DNA from: EC70 sp018675395
GTDB taxonomy: Bacteria; Verrucomicrobiota; Verrucomicrobiia; Verrucomicrobiales; DEV007
Reading direction: 5' to 3'
Length of the DNA stretch: 26,479 nt
Assembly: GCA_018675395.1 (NCBI GenBank)
Contig: JABGYE010000021.1
Location: forward strand, 1-26,479
The notes beneath the pieces are model-generated. The model was not told the origin of the DNA, did not search any database, and saw nothing but the letters and a program-made list of their open reading frames with translations. The position numbers and the translations under genes are program-made. Positions 10,201 through 16,895 of this stretch are shown piece by piece; the stretch's first letter is position 1, and every line of letters starts with the position of its first letter.

Positions 10201-11149
10201 TCAAATTCTCTTCGAACAAATTCCCATTAGAATTGATATCAAACCAAAAACCTGGACCAGTATTGTGGTGAGCATAATTTCGCCTCAGAACAGTATTCGT
10301 AACACCTGGAACCTTACAGCCTGCCCGCGCCCAGTCTCCAGAAAAACCAGCCCACCCATTATGGGCAAACTCACAAAATTCTATAAGTGTCGCATCACCG
10401 CCATTATGCAATCCAGCAAGCCCATTATAGTTGAAAGCTGAACCTCTAATTGTTGAATTGCTAGAAATTCTGATACCGATGCAGTGGCTCCCGGAAACGG
10501 TGCACCCTTCGACTAATGCTTCGGGACCCAAATCAACTGCGGAATCTAGATCATAAGTTGAATAGTTCTCGAAGCGGACATTCCGTAATGTCACCCCTCG
10601 CCCCTTTGCCCTTAAGCCGTAACGACACAATCCGCTCAACTCCAATTCACAACCAGAAGGATCAAATCCAATATAAATTTTATCTTCATCGTAATCATAG
10701 AACCAATAATTGCCTTCTCGAAGATATAAGGAACGACTCATTCTCTGTATCAGAGGAACATCATCGCAAAAAAGATCATGCGGAAAATTAGCTCGGGCCT
10801 CCCAGACCCTTGTCTCATCATCTAATGAAGGTATGACCTTCGAATGCGGACCCTCATGAACCCAATAAGGATCTTCATATTTCCAACCAGTTAGCAGTTC
10901 AGCGCCTGAAAGGATCGCTCCATCACTACCTGTCAAAGTATCACCATCTTTCAAATCAAGCTCATGACCACGGTGAATTCCAGTTTCTAAAAGGAAACTA
11001 GTTCCCTTATCTTGCTCGTTTATAATCGACTGTAAGTCTTTACCAAGAGGGAGCCTAACAACGTCACTTAGAGCAACAGACTTGGTAAAGCATGAAATTA
11101 ATACAAGCTGAAAAGAAAATATAAATCCTTTATTAAGTTTCAATTTCAC
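7298..11149 (-). CDS. Large secreted right-handed beta-helix protein with LamG-like domain and DxDxDG (thrombospondin type 3-like) repeats
   Basis: This 1283-aa protein begins with a signal peptide (residues 1 to about 26, hydrophobic FIFSFQLVLISCF). Residues about 30-530 form a right-handed parallel beta-helix: many Asn/Gly-rich rungs such as NNILRWNGL and HHNTGPGFWFDINSNGNLFEEN, like pectate lyase-type and sugar epimerase folds. Two acidic calcium-binding modules follow (about 537-627), then a LamG/concanavalin-like domain (about 640-865: GWTLFNVF...HLHFYS...WIGHIGGMQ), then seven more modules (870 to about 1200), and a C-terminal domain ending AVYRIRMERLP. The start is GTG, one base after the TGA of the upstream glycosyltransferase, so translation is likely coupled. 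Being inside the EPS operon suggests it acts on or binds the exported polysaccharide (lyase, epimerase or structural protein). No catalytic residues could be assigned. Confidence 0.85.
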   Translation of the reverse strand: MKLKLNKGFIFSFQLVLISCFTKSVALSDVVRLPLGKDLQSIINEQDKGTSFLLETGIHRGHELDLKDGDTLTGSDGAILSGAELLTGWKYEDPYWVHEGPHSKVIPSLDDETRVWEARANFPHDLFCDDVPLIQRMSRSLYLREGNYWFYDYDEDKIYIGFDPSGCELELSGLCRYGLRAKGRGVTLRNVRFENYSTYDLDSAVDLGPEALVEGCTVSGSHCIGIRISSNSTIRGSAFNYNGLAGLHNGGDATLIEFCEFAHNGWAGFSGDWARAGCKVPGVTNTVLRRNYAHHNTGPGFWFDINSNGNLFEENLSEFNSWEGLIYELSCGCEIRNNILRWNGLDPRGGLLWGVPFVIQNAENANIHHNYFEASPANGARGGGLSIINQFRPQYINGICGEHTAEGNHIHNNVMVMPNGGYNGLQYGSFGWDTYDDFLKAGNVWEKNTYLSGKPTRGNFHWYGPGKRAEDFVIEFLNWNEWRGRGQDNNSVLIGKHSSFFNPFNPELDDLIRKTTGVSYQEIKGPFVQLIFDGEDDSDNDGMPDAWEKSNGLDWTSEDANEDTDSDGLENIVEYQRSTNPQRPDTDGDGIPDGWELAHGINPLFEDSLMDPDEDSFTNLEEYKLNTEPTVADQLQLSVPEDGLTMWLKSGVPMKTENVGRITSWQDWRLKQNQLDTPFNHQAPVINNETHNGYPLIDFSSGDLKSSDNDVLGDASDGWTLFNVFRVKKINEGSDKFALMGNSVWRESGFRLTLEQGHLHFYSTQSEDPISVGAHRKLIDQELVIMTLYYDDINREGRLYLDGIEQERAKGHIPFNSEPLWIGHIGGMQSQKAEHAEILTYDRPLNHAERKAVEAMLLGKYKSSGALTNDSDNDGISDWWEMEYGAIEIAQGDSDSDGLSNLEEYINRTNPHVPDTDGDGLTDAWELSNGWNPRLDDSAVDIDSDGLDSVKEMELKTNSERADTDGDLMNDGWEFINGLDPLVDDADDDPDQDELKNLDEFLNNTLAQNPDSDMDSLSDSWEIINGWDPLKNAIENDSDSDGLTDFEEFRYGTDIASVDTDNDKISDGDEVKNNLNPLVNDADDDPDSDGLINLSEINLGTDPFLKDTDSDGMPDGWESKNRMNALSDDALEDFDFDSISNLSEYVKGTDPIEWIDIDGDGMHDLWELQSGLRVDVVDRDEDPDQDNVPNLIEFILGGDPYDKTKAPGMAVQGMNSKSTEIWYNVLKSRYYFYRINLERLNPNNSWEELLNFDQGIKALDLSSKILDGLHDKAVYRIRMERLP
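7545..8542 (-). repeat. Seven tandem acidic DxDxDG modules (protein-level repeat) in the beta-helix gene
   Basis: About 44-residue units recur with the form DxDxDGxxDxWExxxGxxP, a spacer, then DSDGLxNLxEYxxGTDP. Seven are found here, encoding residues 870 to about 1200. Example cores are DSDNDGISDWWE, DTDGDGLTDAWE, DTDGDLMNDGWE, DSDMDSLSDSWE, DTDNDKISDGDE, DTDSDGMPDGWE and DIDGDGMHDLWE. The Asp-rich loops are expected to bind calcium and stiffen an extracellular stalk. Several units lack the canonical Gly, or the Trp in the seventh-from-start helix, so the array is degenerating. The DNA is diverged between units; it is not a recent duplication. Confidence 0.8.
9250..9541 (-). repeat. Two further DxDxDG modules, separated from the main array by the LamG-like domain
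   Basis: Residues 537 to about 627 contain two modules of the same type (DSDNDGMPDAWEKSNG and DTDGDGIPDGWELAHG, each followed by an xNLxEY half). The LamG-like domain at about 640-865 separates them from the seven-module array, giving a 2 + LamG + 7 layout. Confidence 0.75.
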
Positions 11150-11150
11150 A

Positions 11151-12266
11151 TCATTTCATCTTAAGAACTTGTTTAAAAAAGTTCACTCTTTCTGCCTCCC
11201 ATCTTTCACTACTAATATATGGAAAAACTTCATTAGTTTGAACTCTAAGCCCTCTAATTCTTTCAACAAAATCCATTATTTTCTCTTTGTTGTTAACTAA
11301 TGAACTAGGTTCGTTAGGTAACTCAAGAAACCACTCTGGTGACTTTTGATTAAGAAAAGCCGTGTCTTTATAAGGCACTATAACTGGTAAACCAGCTGAT
11401 AAGTATTCCCTAAGCTTAAGAACGCATGCCTCATTCATGCCATTTTCATAAAGGCCTGCTGATCCGATTCCTGCTACTGCATTTTTAAAGATCTCCAAAA
11501 ACTCGTCTTTCTCCAGAAAAGGATAAACTTTGATATTTTCAGGCAGCTCAAGATAACCCACATCAAACCCCGTAATTAAATCAAATTGAAGTTCGCCTAC
11601 AGATTTTTCTGCTAATTCAATCAAATTATCTAGGCCATGCCATGGCTGTATACCTGAGCTTATAAAAACTAATCTAGGAATGGAAATCTCCTGAGCTGAA
11701 TAATCAATTGGTTTTTGCTCTTTATCAAGTGGAATAGAATTTGGAATATAGCAATGAAGTTTATTCCATTTATCGTATTGGCCCAATTGAAGATATTCTT
11801 TACAAACTGAGACAAAACCTAAACAACATTTATTAAATTTTTTGTAAGTTAATAGATAATACCAGTATCTACTTTTCTCTATCCAGTTCTCTCTGGATCG
11901 CCTCCTAAACTCACCTTGGAAAAAAGTATTTATTTCAATAATAGTAGGAATCCTTTCCATCAATCGAGCCAAAGGTCTTTTGTGAAACTCCCACCGCAAA
12001 TAAACTATATCCGGAGTATACTTTATAACCTGATCACAAAGGTTAGTATAAACTTTACGATTCTTAAAGGCAGCAAAAATAGAACTCCATACACGGTCTT
12101 TTTTAAAAAAGGTAACCCCATTGACAGCCTTGGTAATCTCCTCGGTAGCACAAAATATTTCTACTTCATGGCCCAATTTTTTCCATTCGCGTACTTGCCT
12201 CAATACCTTTCTGGTGACTCCGTCATTATGACCAAGGTTCCATGTAATTATATAAGCTATTTTCAT
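11151..12266 (-). CDS. GT4-like glycosyltransferase
   Basis: This 371-aa protein starts MKIAYIITWNLGHNDGVTRK, a GT-B N-terminal strand and loop typical of glycosyltransferase family 4. The C-terminal half begins at RLVFISSGIQPWHGLDNLIEL (198-218) and has an EX7E motif (E279 and E287 in NEACVLKLREYLSAGLPVIVP) that contacts the donor. The motif is followed by AGLPVI, the usual context. It sits between wecB and the beta-helix gene. Its TGA stop is one base from the GTG of the beta-helix gene, so the two are very probably coupled. It should add one sugar of the repeat unit; donor and acceptor are unknown. Confidence 0.85.
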   Translation of the reverse strand: MKIAYIITWNLGHNDGVTRKVLRQVREWKKLGHEVEIFCATEEITKAVNGVTFFKKDRVWSSIFAAFKNRKVYTNLCDQVIKYTPDIVYLRWEFHKRPLARLMERIPTIIEINTFFQGEFRRRSRENWIEKSRYWYYLLTYKKFNKCCLGFVSVCKEYLQLGQYDKWNKLHCYIPNSIPLDKEQKPIDYSAQEISIPRLVFISSGIQPWHGLDNLIELAEKSVGELQFDLITGFDVGYLELPENIKVYPFLEKDEFLEIFKNAVAGIGSAGLYENGMNEACVLKLREYLSAGLPVIVPYKDTAFLNQKSPEWFLELPNEPSSLVNNKEKIMDFVERIRGLRVQTNEVFPYISSERWEAERVNFFKQVLKMK

Positions 12267-12296
12267 TCTCTAACGGAATAATGAACGAAATAAGAT

Positions 12297-13370
12297 TTAT
12301 TTCTGAAACAACTCATTGATAGCTGAAACGCACCGAGAAGCCGAATTTCCATCTCCATAAAGTGCCAATTTGAACGATACCTGATTTGTCTTCTCAACGG
12401 CAGCAAGAATAAGTTGAGCATCAGCCCCAACTAACTGGTTAGCGTTATCATCGAGTGTCTCGGGCCATTCCGTTTCTTCTCGCAAAGTTATACAAGGCTT
12501 ATGAGCCCAATACGCTTCCTTTTGCAAGCCGCCCGAATCAGTGAACACACGCGAGGCCCCATTCATAAGAGCTGTCATTGACAAATAACTCAAAGGCTCA
12601 CAAATAATAATGTTATCAGATAAAAAAACATTAGCCTTGGCTATCGCATCGCGTGTCCTAGGGTGAACAGGAAAAATCAAGGGGGTTTTTATTTCATTTA
12701 GAGCTCCAAATATTGAATCTATTCGTGATTTTTCATCAGTGTTCTCAGCGCGGTGCAAAGTCAAAAGGTCATAGCCCTGCTCCCAATCAAAGCCCTCAAT
12801 TGAAGGTAAATAATTTGAATTATTCTTAACTATGCTGTTAGCAAGATTCGCAGCATCGGCCATCACATCACCGACCATCATGACCCCATCATTGATTCCT
12901 TCTTTTTTCAAATTTTCCACAGCGGTTTCGCTAGGACAAAGTAAAAGAGATGAGACATGATCGGTCAGTATTCTGTTAATTTCCTCCGGCATATTTTTAT
13001 TATAGCTACGGATACCTGCTTCCATGTGAGCAACAGGGACATGTAGCTTTGTCGCTGCGAGGGCACCTGAAAGGGTTGAATTTGTGTCTCCGTAAACTAA
13101 GACACAGTCCGGTCTTTCTTTTTCTATGACATCTTCTACAGATTCTAACATCCTGCCAGTCATGCGACCGTGCGACCCTCCAGAAATTGCAAGATTATAT
13201 TTTGGCTCTGGTATATTTAATTCATCAAAAAAGACTTGAGACATTTCATAATCAAAATGCTGACCAGTATGGACCAAGATTTCATCCGTTCCCGCCTCAA
13301 TCATCGCCGCACTGACGGGAGCAGCTTTAACAAATTGAGGGCGAGCCCCGAGAACTGTAACACATTTCAT
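12297..13370 (-). CDS. wecB: UDP-N-acetylglucosamine 2-epimerase (non-hydrolysing)
   Basis: The enzyme interconverts UDP-GlcNAc and UDP-ManNAc in the cytoplasm. The 357-aa length and motifs match the WecB/MnaA family along the whole chain: GARPQFVKAAP (8-18), HTGQHFDYEMSQVFF (34-48), YGDTNST with D95, AHMEAGIRS with E117, PEEINR (128-133), LLTLHRAENT with H206, and SDSGG-type FTDSGGLQKEA for the UDP site. D95, E117, E129/E130 and H206 align with the catalytic and binding residues of E. coli WecB (D95, E117, E131, H213). No UDP-ManNAc dehydrogenase (wecC) accompanies it, so UDP-ManNAc itself is probably the donor for the GT26 enzyme or the Stealth protein in the same cluster. Confidence 0.95.
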   Translation of the reverse strand: MKCVTVLGARPQFVKAAPVSAAMIEAGTDEILVHTGQHFDYEMSQVFFDELNIPEPKYNLAISGGSHGRMTGRMLESVEDVIEKERPDCVLVYGDTNSTLSGALAATKLHVPVAHMEAGIRSYNKNMPEEINRILTDHVSSLLLCPSETAVENLKKEGINDGVMMVGDVMADAANLANSIVKNNSNYLPSIEGFDWEQGYDLLTLHRAENTDEKSRIDSIFGALNEIKTPLIFPVHPRTRDAIAKANVFLSDNIIICEPLSYLSMTALMNGASRVFTDSGGLQKEAYWAHKPCITLREETEWPETLDDNANQLVGADAQLILAAVEKTNQVSFKLALYGDGNSASRCVSAINELFQK

Positions 13371-13394
13371 TGCAATTATTTTACGACAAACGCT

Positions 13395-14867
13395 TTATCG
13401 AAGCCTCGACTTTAGTTGTTTATATATATGAAGGCAATCTTCACGAAAGAAAACCGCCATCAGAGCACTCACTCCACAGGTATAAATAGAACCTTTGAGT
13501 ATACCGGCAGATAATGCTGTTCTAATCTCAAAAAGACCACTCAAATACCAAGCACCTAGTGCTGCTACTGCTGACACTGTTCCTACAGCCAAAATATAAC
13601 GATAAGGCAGAAAAGTATTCCACCTAGATTCAACAAACTTACTGCATTGAATCACACAATATGGAACAACAAAAAACCAAACAACTGCCACAGTTCCCCA
13701 AGCCGCTCCAGACATCCCAAATTTTCTTACCAAGAAATACGTAATCATCGTATTTAAAAAGAGCGTTATGACTGCCCTTAAAAGAACAAGGTGTGTCTTT
13801 CCGGCACCTTGAAATAACATACCAAAGTAAGCAACTCTAGCCGGAAGCATTAGCATATAAATCCTAAAAGGATCCGCACTTTCTTTAAAAGTTTCCGAAT
13901 AAAGGACCACCATCAATTCCTCAGAAACCAAGTAAAAGAGAAAGCCCGCTGGCAATAAAAATAAAGCCACTCTCTTCACCATCAGTTTCCACAATTCTAG
14001 TGCCTTAGACCGATCATTGTTACTGAATGCCGTGACAATTTCAGGCAACATTACTGCTCCTGCAGCCACTGTTATCGCCGCTATTAAAGGAACCTCCATA
14101 GCTCCATTCACAAAAACTGCATACTCTTCAGTAGAACAAAATAAGGATACTATCACCTTATCAATGGCCAAAGCCATGCCCTCCATCATTGCTCCAAGAC
14201 CAAGAGGAACCGCATACTTTAATTGCGTGCTGACACCACTCAATGAGGGCAATAGGGACGGACTTTTGCTTTTTGATGTCGCTTGCCAAATGAACCCTAT
14301 ACCAAGGATTGCTCCTACAAAACATACTATAGCCTGAACGCCCAAAGAAATATTTACCGAAGCATAAATAATGGCTGACAACACAACTGCGCAGGCCATG
14401 AACAGTCTGAAAATTGCTGTGAATATAGCACTGGTCTTAGGACGATCTACAGCAACCAAAGCAGAAGAAATAAATATCAGAATCAGAGTCGCTGGCCCGT
14501 AAAGAGCCAACCACGGAATAGTCGATAGAAGATGTGAATTACCGAACCAATTAGGTATAAAAATGGGCCCTAAGGTAACGCAAAACAAAGCAAACAATGA
14601 AGCACTAGTTATTAATGCCGCTAACCCATTAATCAAAACGCTCTTCTCTTTGCCTCGGTTCCTTGGAATAAAATAAAAGGTCGCCGCTGGTAACCCTAGA
14701 GCCAGTAAGGGCGCTATGAACGTGTATACGAGTAAGGTTTGTTGATAAGTTCCATACTCTGCCTTGGTCTCCAATACACGTGAAAGAGCCACCGCAACGG
14801 CAAGTGTAGACAAAGTCGTAATTACTTGTGATGCAGAAAGGTAAGCTGTCTTCTGAATGCGAGACAT
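13395..14867 (-). CDS. Wzx-type oligosaccharide flippase (MOP superfamily)
   Basis: This 490-aa protein is strongly hydrophobic with about 12-14 membrane helices. The N-terminus (TAYLSASQVITTLSTLAVAVALSRVL) followed by EYGTYQQTLLVYTF matches polysaccharide transporters of the RfbX/Wzx type, where an amphipathic first helix is followed by a loop with a conserved 'YG.Y' element. The C-terminal region contains FGMSGAAWGTVAVVWFF, the usual motif before the last helices. It would move the undecaprenyl-linked repeat unit across the inner membrane so that the Wzy-like proteins can act. It sits 24 bases upstream of wecB in the same transcription unit. Confidence 0.88.
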   Translation of the reverse strand: MSRIQKTAYLSASQVITTLSTLAVAVALSRVLETKAEYGTYQQTLLVYTFIAPLLALGLPAATFYFIPRNRGKEKSVLINGLAALITSASLFALFCVTLGPIFIPNWFGNSHLLSTIPWLALYGPATLILIFISSALVAVDRPKTSAIFTAIFRLFMACAVVLSAIIYASVNISLGVQAIVCFVGAILGIGFIWQATSKSKSPSLLPSLSGVSTQLKYAVPLGLGAMMEGMALAIDKVIVSLFCSTEEYAVFVNGAMEVPLIAAITVAAGAVMLPEIVTAFSNNDRSKALELWKLMVKRVALFLLPAGFLFYLVSEELMVVLYSETFKESADPFRIYMLMLPARVAYFGMLFQGAGKTHLVLLRAVITLFLNTMITYFLVRKFGMSGAAWGTVAVVWFFVVPYCVIQCSKFVESRWNTFLPYRYILAVGTVSAVAALGAWYLSGLFEIRTALSAGILKGSIYTCGVSALMAVFFREDCLHIYKQLKSRLR

Positions 14868-14910
14868 AAATGTTTATTTTGTCAGGAAAACCGAGCAACA
14901 GGATTTCCTA

Positions 14911-14925
14911 ACCGATCGGATCGGT
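14911..14925. other. Short perfect inverted repeat ACCGATC-G-GATCGGT
   Basis: A 7-base inverted repeat around a single central G lies in the 75-base gap before the flippase gene, about 44 bases upstream of its ATG on the minus strand. It is too small, and its loop too short, to act as a hairpin terminator. It could be a protein-binding site. No function can be assigned. Confidence 0.3.
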
Positions 14926-14942
14926 ACCTTTAATGGGGCTCA

Positions 14943-15857
14943 TTAACGGGCCTCAACCTCAACAATCTGAAAGTTTTTATTCGCCGTGTTAAATAGTCCA
15001 AGAATCTTTATTTTCTTTAAGCTAGTTGGAGCAAAATTATGTTTCTGCCAGCCACTGGAAGGCTTCTCCGAATGGTCAGATATCATCTCCCAATCACCTC
15101 CTTCCCGGCGTGAGACAAAAAGCTGATAGGCATACTTCCTTGATCGATCTTTGTCATAGAGAAGAAAATTTATTTCTCCTATCTTCCGATTCTTTGGAAA
15201 AGTAACAATGAACTCCGACGGATAAGAACCCCAAGCAAATCCCTCACTTCCACTGTGCCTCAAATCACCATCAATTAAAGATTCAGCGGATTGCTGTGCC
15301 TTTGCAGTCGCGCCTTCCGAGGCAAGCGCATAATCAACTTTACCTGATTTCTCACTCTTTGTGTCTCCTCCACCATTCCCATCGCGCAAAGCAATCTTGT
15401 CACGGAACGATTTTAATTCTTTTTTTACGAGTAACGCCTCATTTAATTTAGCTGATTTCGTGAGTCTAGTTTCAAGACTCATTAATGCTTTATCGTATTT
15501 ACTTTCCCAAGTCCTGACTAAAGACAAAGACTCTCTTTGGAATCTGGATACGAGCGTCTTCAGCTGCGATGGAGCATCAGGCAATCCCAAGAGAACTGCC
15601 GTTCCCTTGGCCGAGGAAAGGCGCGTCCTCTCTTCTCTGACTAATAAGGCATCTTCAAGCTTCTGTCGCTGAGCAAGAGTTTTTTCCAAATTAAGTAACG
15701 ATTGAAGATGCCTCTTAATGAGCGGGTTAAGAACCTCATCAATCTTATTATTAAATCCTGCCTTGAGCCGATCAAGATCTGATTCTTGTGCATAGCCTCG
15801 AATCTCAATCACGGACACTAGAAACAATGTCAGAAAAATTATATTCAAGGGCCTCAT
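14943..15857 (-). CDS. Secreted coiled-coil protein with C-terminal galactose-binding (F5/8 type C-like) domain
   Basis: I start the gene at the ATG at 15857 (304 aa), because residues 1-24 then form a clean signal peptide (MRPLNIIFLTLFLVSVIEIRGYAQ). The longer frame from 15893 adds 12 polar residues ahead of it. Residues about 25-155 are charged and helical, rich in Leu/Lys/Glu, and probably a coiled coil. Residues about 195-304 (LIDGDLRHSGSEGFAWG, FIVTFPKNRKIGEINFLL, WEMISDHS, then a final beta strand QIVEVEA) resemble a discoidin/F5-8 type C jelly roll, a frequent carbohydrate-binding fold. Position between GT26 and the flippase suggests a periplasmic or surface helper in polymer assembly or attachment. 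No named family is recognised with certainty. Confidence 0.7.
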   Translation of the reverse strand: MRPLNIIFLTLFLVSVIEIRGYAQESDLDRLKAGFNNKIDEVLNPLIKRHLQSLLNLEKTLAQRQKLEDALLVREERTRLSSAKGTAVLLGLPDAPSQLKTLVSRFQRESLSLVRTWESKYDKALMSLETRLTKSAKLNEALLVKKELKSFRDKIALRDGNGGGDTKSEKSGKVDYALASEGATAKAQQSAESLIDGDLRHSGSEGFAWGSYPSEFIVTFPKNRKIGEINFLLYDKDRSRKYAYQLFVSRREGGDWEMISDHSEKPSSGWQKHNFAPTSLKKIKILGLFNTANKNFQIVEVEAR

Positions 15858-15940
15858 AATTAAAATATTATTACAACTAGCAAATCTCGCCAAGCATTTG
15901 ATGAAATATTCCTATATGTTTTATTGCTCAAAATTTCGAA

Positions 15941-16774
15941 TTAATGGTCATCAGTCACCTGCAAAGGATACTTGCGTAACTTAAAAAGCTGCAAAATTGC
16001 CCTCATTATAAATAATGGATTGTTCTTTAAGTATCGCTTCCAAAGTCGCCTAGGTTCTTTGCAAAGACGATAAAACCATTCCATCCCACACGACTGCAAC
16101 CAAGATGGAGCCTGCGGAATCAGTCCGGCATGGAAATCAAAAGCCGCACCCACACCAAAGAATATTTTTGCACCTTCAAATGTGTCATCGCCTTCTTTGC
16201 CAAATTTCCCTAAAATATTGCTCATAAACTTTTCTTGCTTTGGTGTGCTAAGACCGACCCAAACACAGTGAGCACCAGAATCATTAATGAGATCGCGCAC
16301 ACTCATTTCTTCATCCTCAGTTAACGGTCTAAATGGCGGGGTATATGTTCCAACCACTTCCAATCCGGGAAACTTTTTTATTAATTCATCTCTTAGTTTT
16401 TCTGCAACACCTTCTCTACCACCATAGAAAAAATGACGGACACCGTTCGCAACAGACTCAGAGCATATGCGCAACATAAGATCCGGCCCATAAACTCTGG
16501 AAATGCCCTGATACCCGAGAATTTTCCCATACCAAACCATTGGCATACCGTCCGGAGTATTTAAAAACGTATTATTCAAAATTCGCTTAAATGATGAATC
16601 AGATTGAGCTTCCGTAACGCCATGCACCCCTGTCACTCCTACATAACCTTGTGATTCTGAGTGAATAGCTGCGTGTATAATTTCAGATGCCGCATCTAGA
16701 TTAATCGGGCTAATACCCACACCTAGCACATTGACTCTTTCATCAAGGCTCTGTTTGTCGATTACGGTTTTCAA
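15941..16774 (-). CDS. WecG/TagA/CpsF-family glycosyltransferase (GT26)
   Basis: This 277-aa protein matches GT26 throughout: NVLGVGISPINLDAA (15-29), GVTGVHGV (46-53), NTPDGMPMVWYGKILG with the probable catalytic Asp75, RVYGPDLM, FFYGG (donor loop), VGTYTPPFRP, VWVGLSTPKQEKF, GVGAAFDFHAG, and the C-terminal membrane-targeting part WLQSCGMEWFYRLCKEPRRLWKRYL (in two pieces). Family members transfer ManNAc (TagA) or ManNAcA (WecG) to lipid-linked GlcNAc. With wecB nearby and no wecC, a ManNAc donor is likelier. The first codon is TTG; GGAG lies only 2 bases before it, which is poor spacing, and a GTG at residue 16 is an alternative. It is the first structural gene after the ops-like element. 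Confidence 0.9.
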   Translation of the reverse strand: MKTVIDKQSLDERVNVLGVGISPINLDAASEIIHAAIHSESQGYVGVTGVHGVTEAQSDSSFKRILNNTFLNTPDGMPMVWYGKILGYQGISRVYGPDLMLRICSESVANGVRHFFYGGREGVAEKLRDELIKKFPGLEVVGTYTPPFRPLTEDEEMSVRDLINDSGAHCVWVGLSTPKQEKFMSNILGKFGKEGDDTFEGAKIFFGVGAAFDFHAGLIPQAPSWLQSCGMEWFYRLCKEPRRLWKRYLKNNPLFIMRAILQLFKLRKYPLQVTDDH

Positions 16775-16795
16775 TTCTCCGATAATTCAATTAAT

Positions 16796-16807
16796 CAAGC
16801 TACCGCC
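16796..16807 (-). promoter_or_regulatory. ops/JUMPstart-like element (RfaH-type antiterminator recruitment site)
   Basis: On the minus strand the sequence reads GGGGGCGGTAGCTTGATT. The core GGCGGTAGCTTG matches the enterobacterial ops core GGCGGTAGCGTG at 11 of 12 positions, and the preceding GGG also fits JUMPstart (GGGCGGTAGC). It lies 21 bases before the GT26 start codon, in the 121-base leader between the NusG/RfaH-like gene and the EPS genes, in the sense orientation. In E. coli this site pauses RNA polymerase and exposes a small non-template hairpin (GCGGTAGC, retained here) that recruits RfaH. The match is seen directly; function in this phylum is inferred from position and pairing. 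Confidence 0.65.
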
Positions 16808-16858
16808 CCCGGTCATTCATGCTCATTTCTGCAAGAAACCGATTCACTTTCTGATTTA

Positions 16859-16880
16859 AGGAAATATTCAATACTTTCCT
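16859..16880 (-). other. Hairpin downstream of the NusG-like gene
   Basis: An inverted repeat (AGGAAA-G-TAT / ATATTTCCT on the minus strand, three-base loop, one bulged base) begins about 15 bases after the NusG-like stop. No uridine tract follows, so it is not a standard intrinsic terminator. It may be a pause or processing hairpin in the EPS leader. Confidence 0.35.
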
Positions 16881-16895
16881 ATTATTGGATATGCG

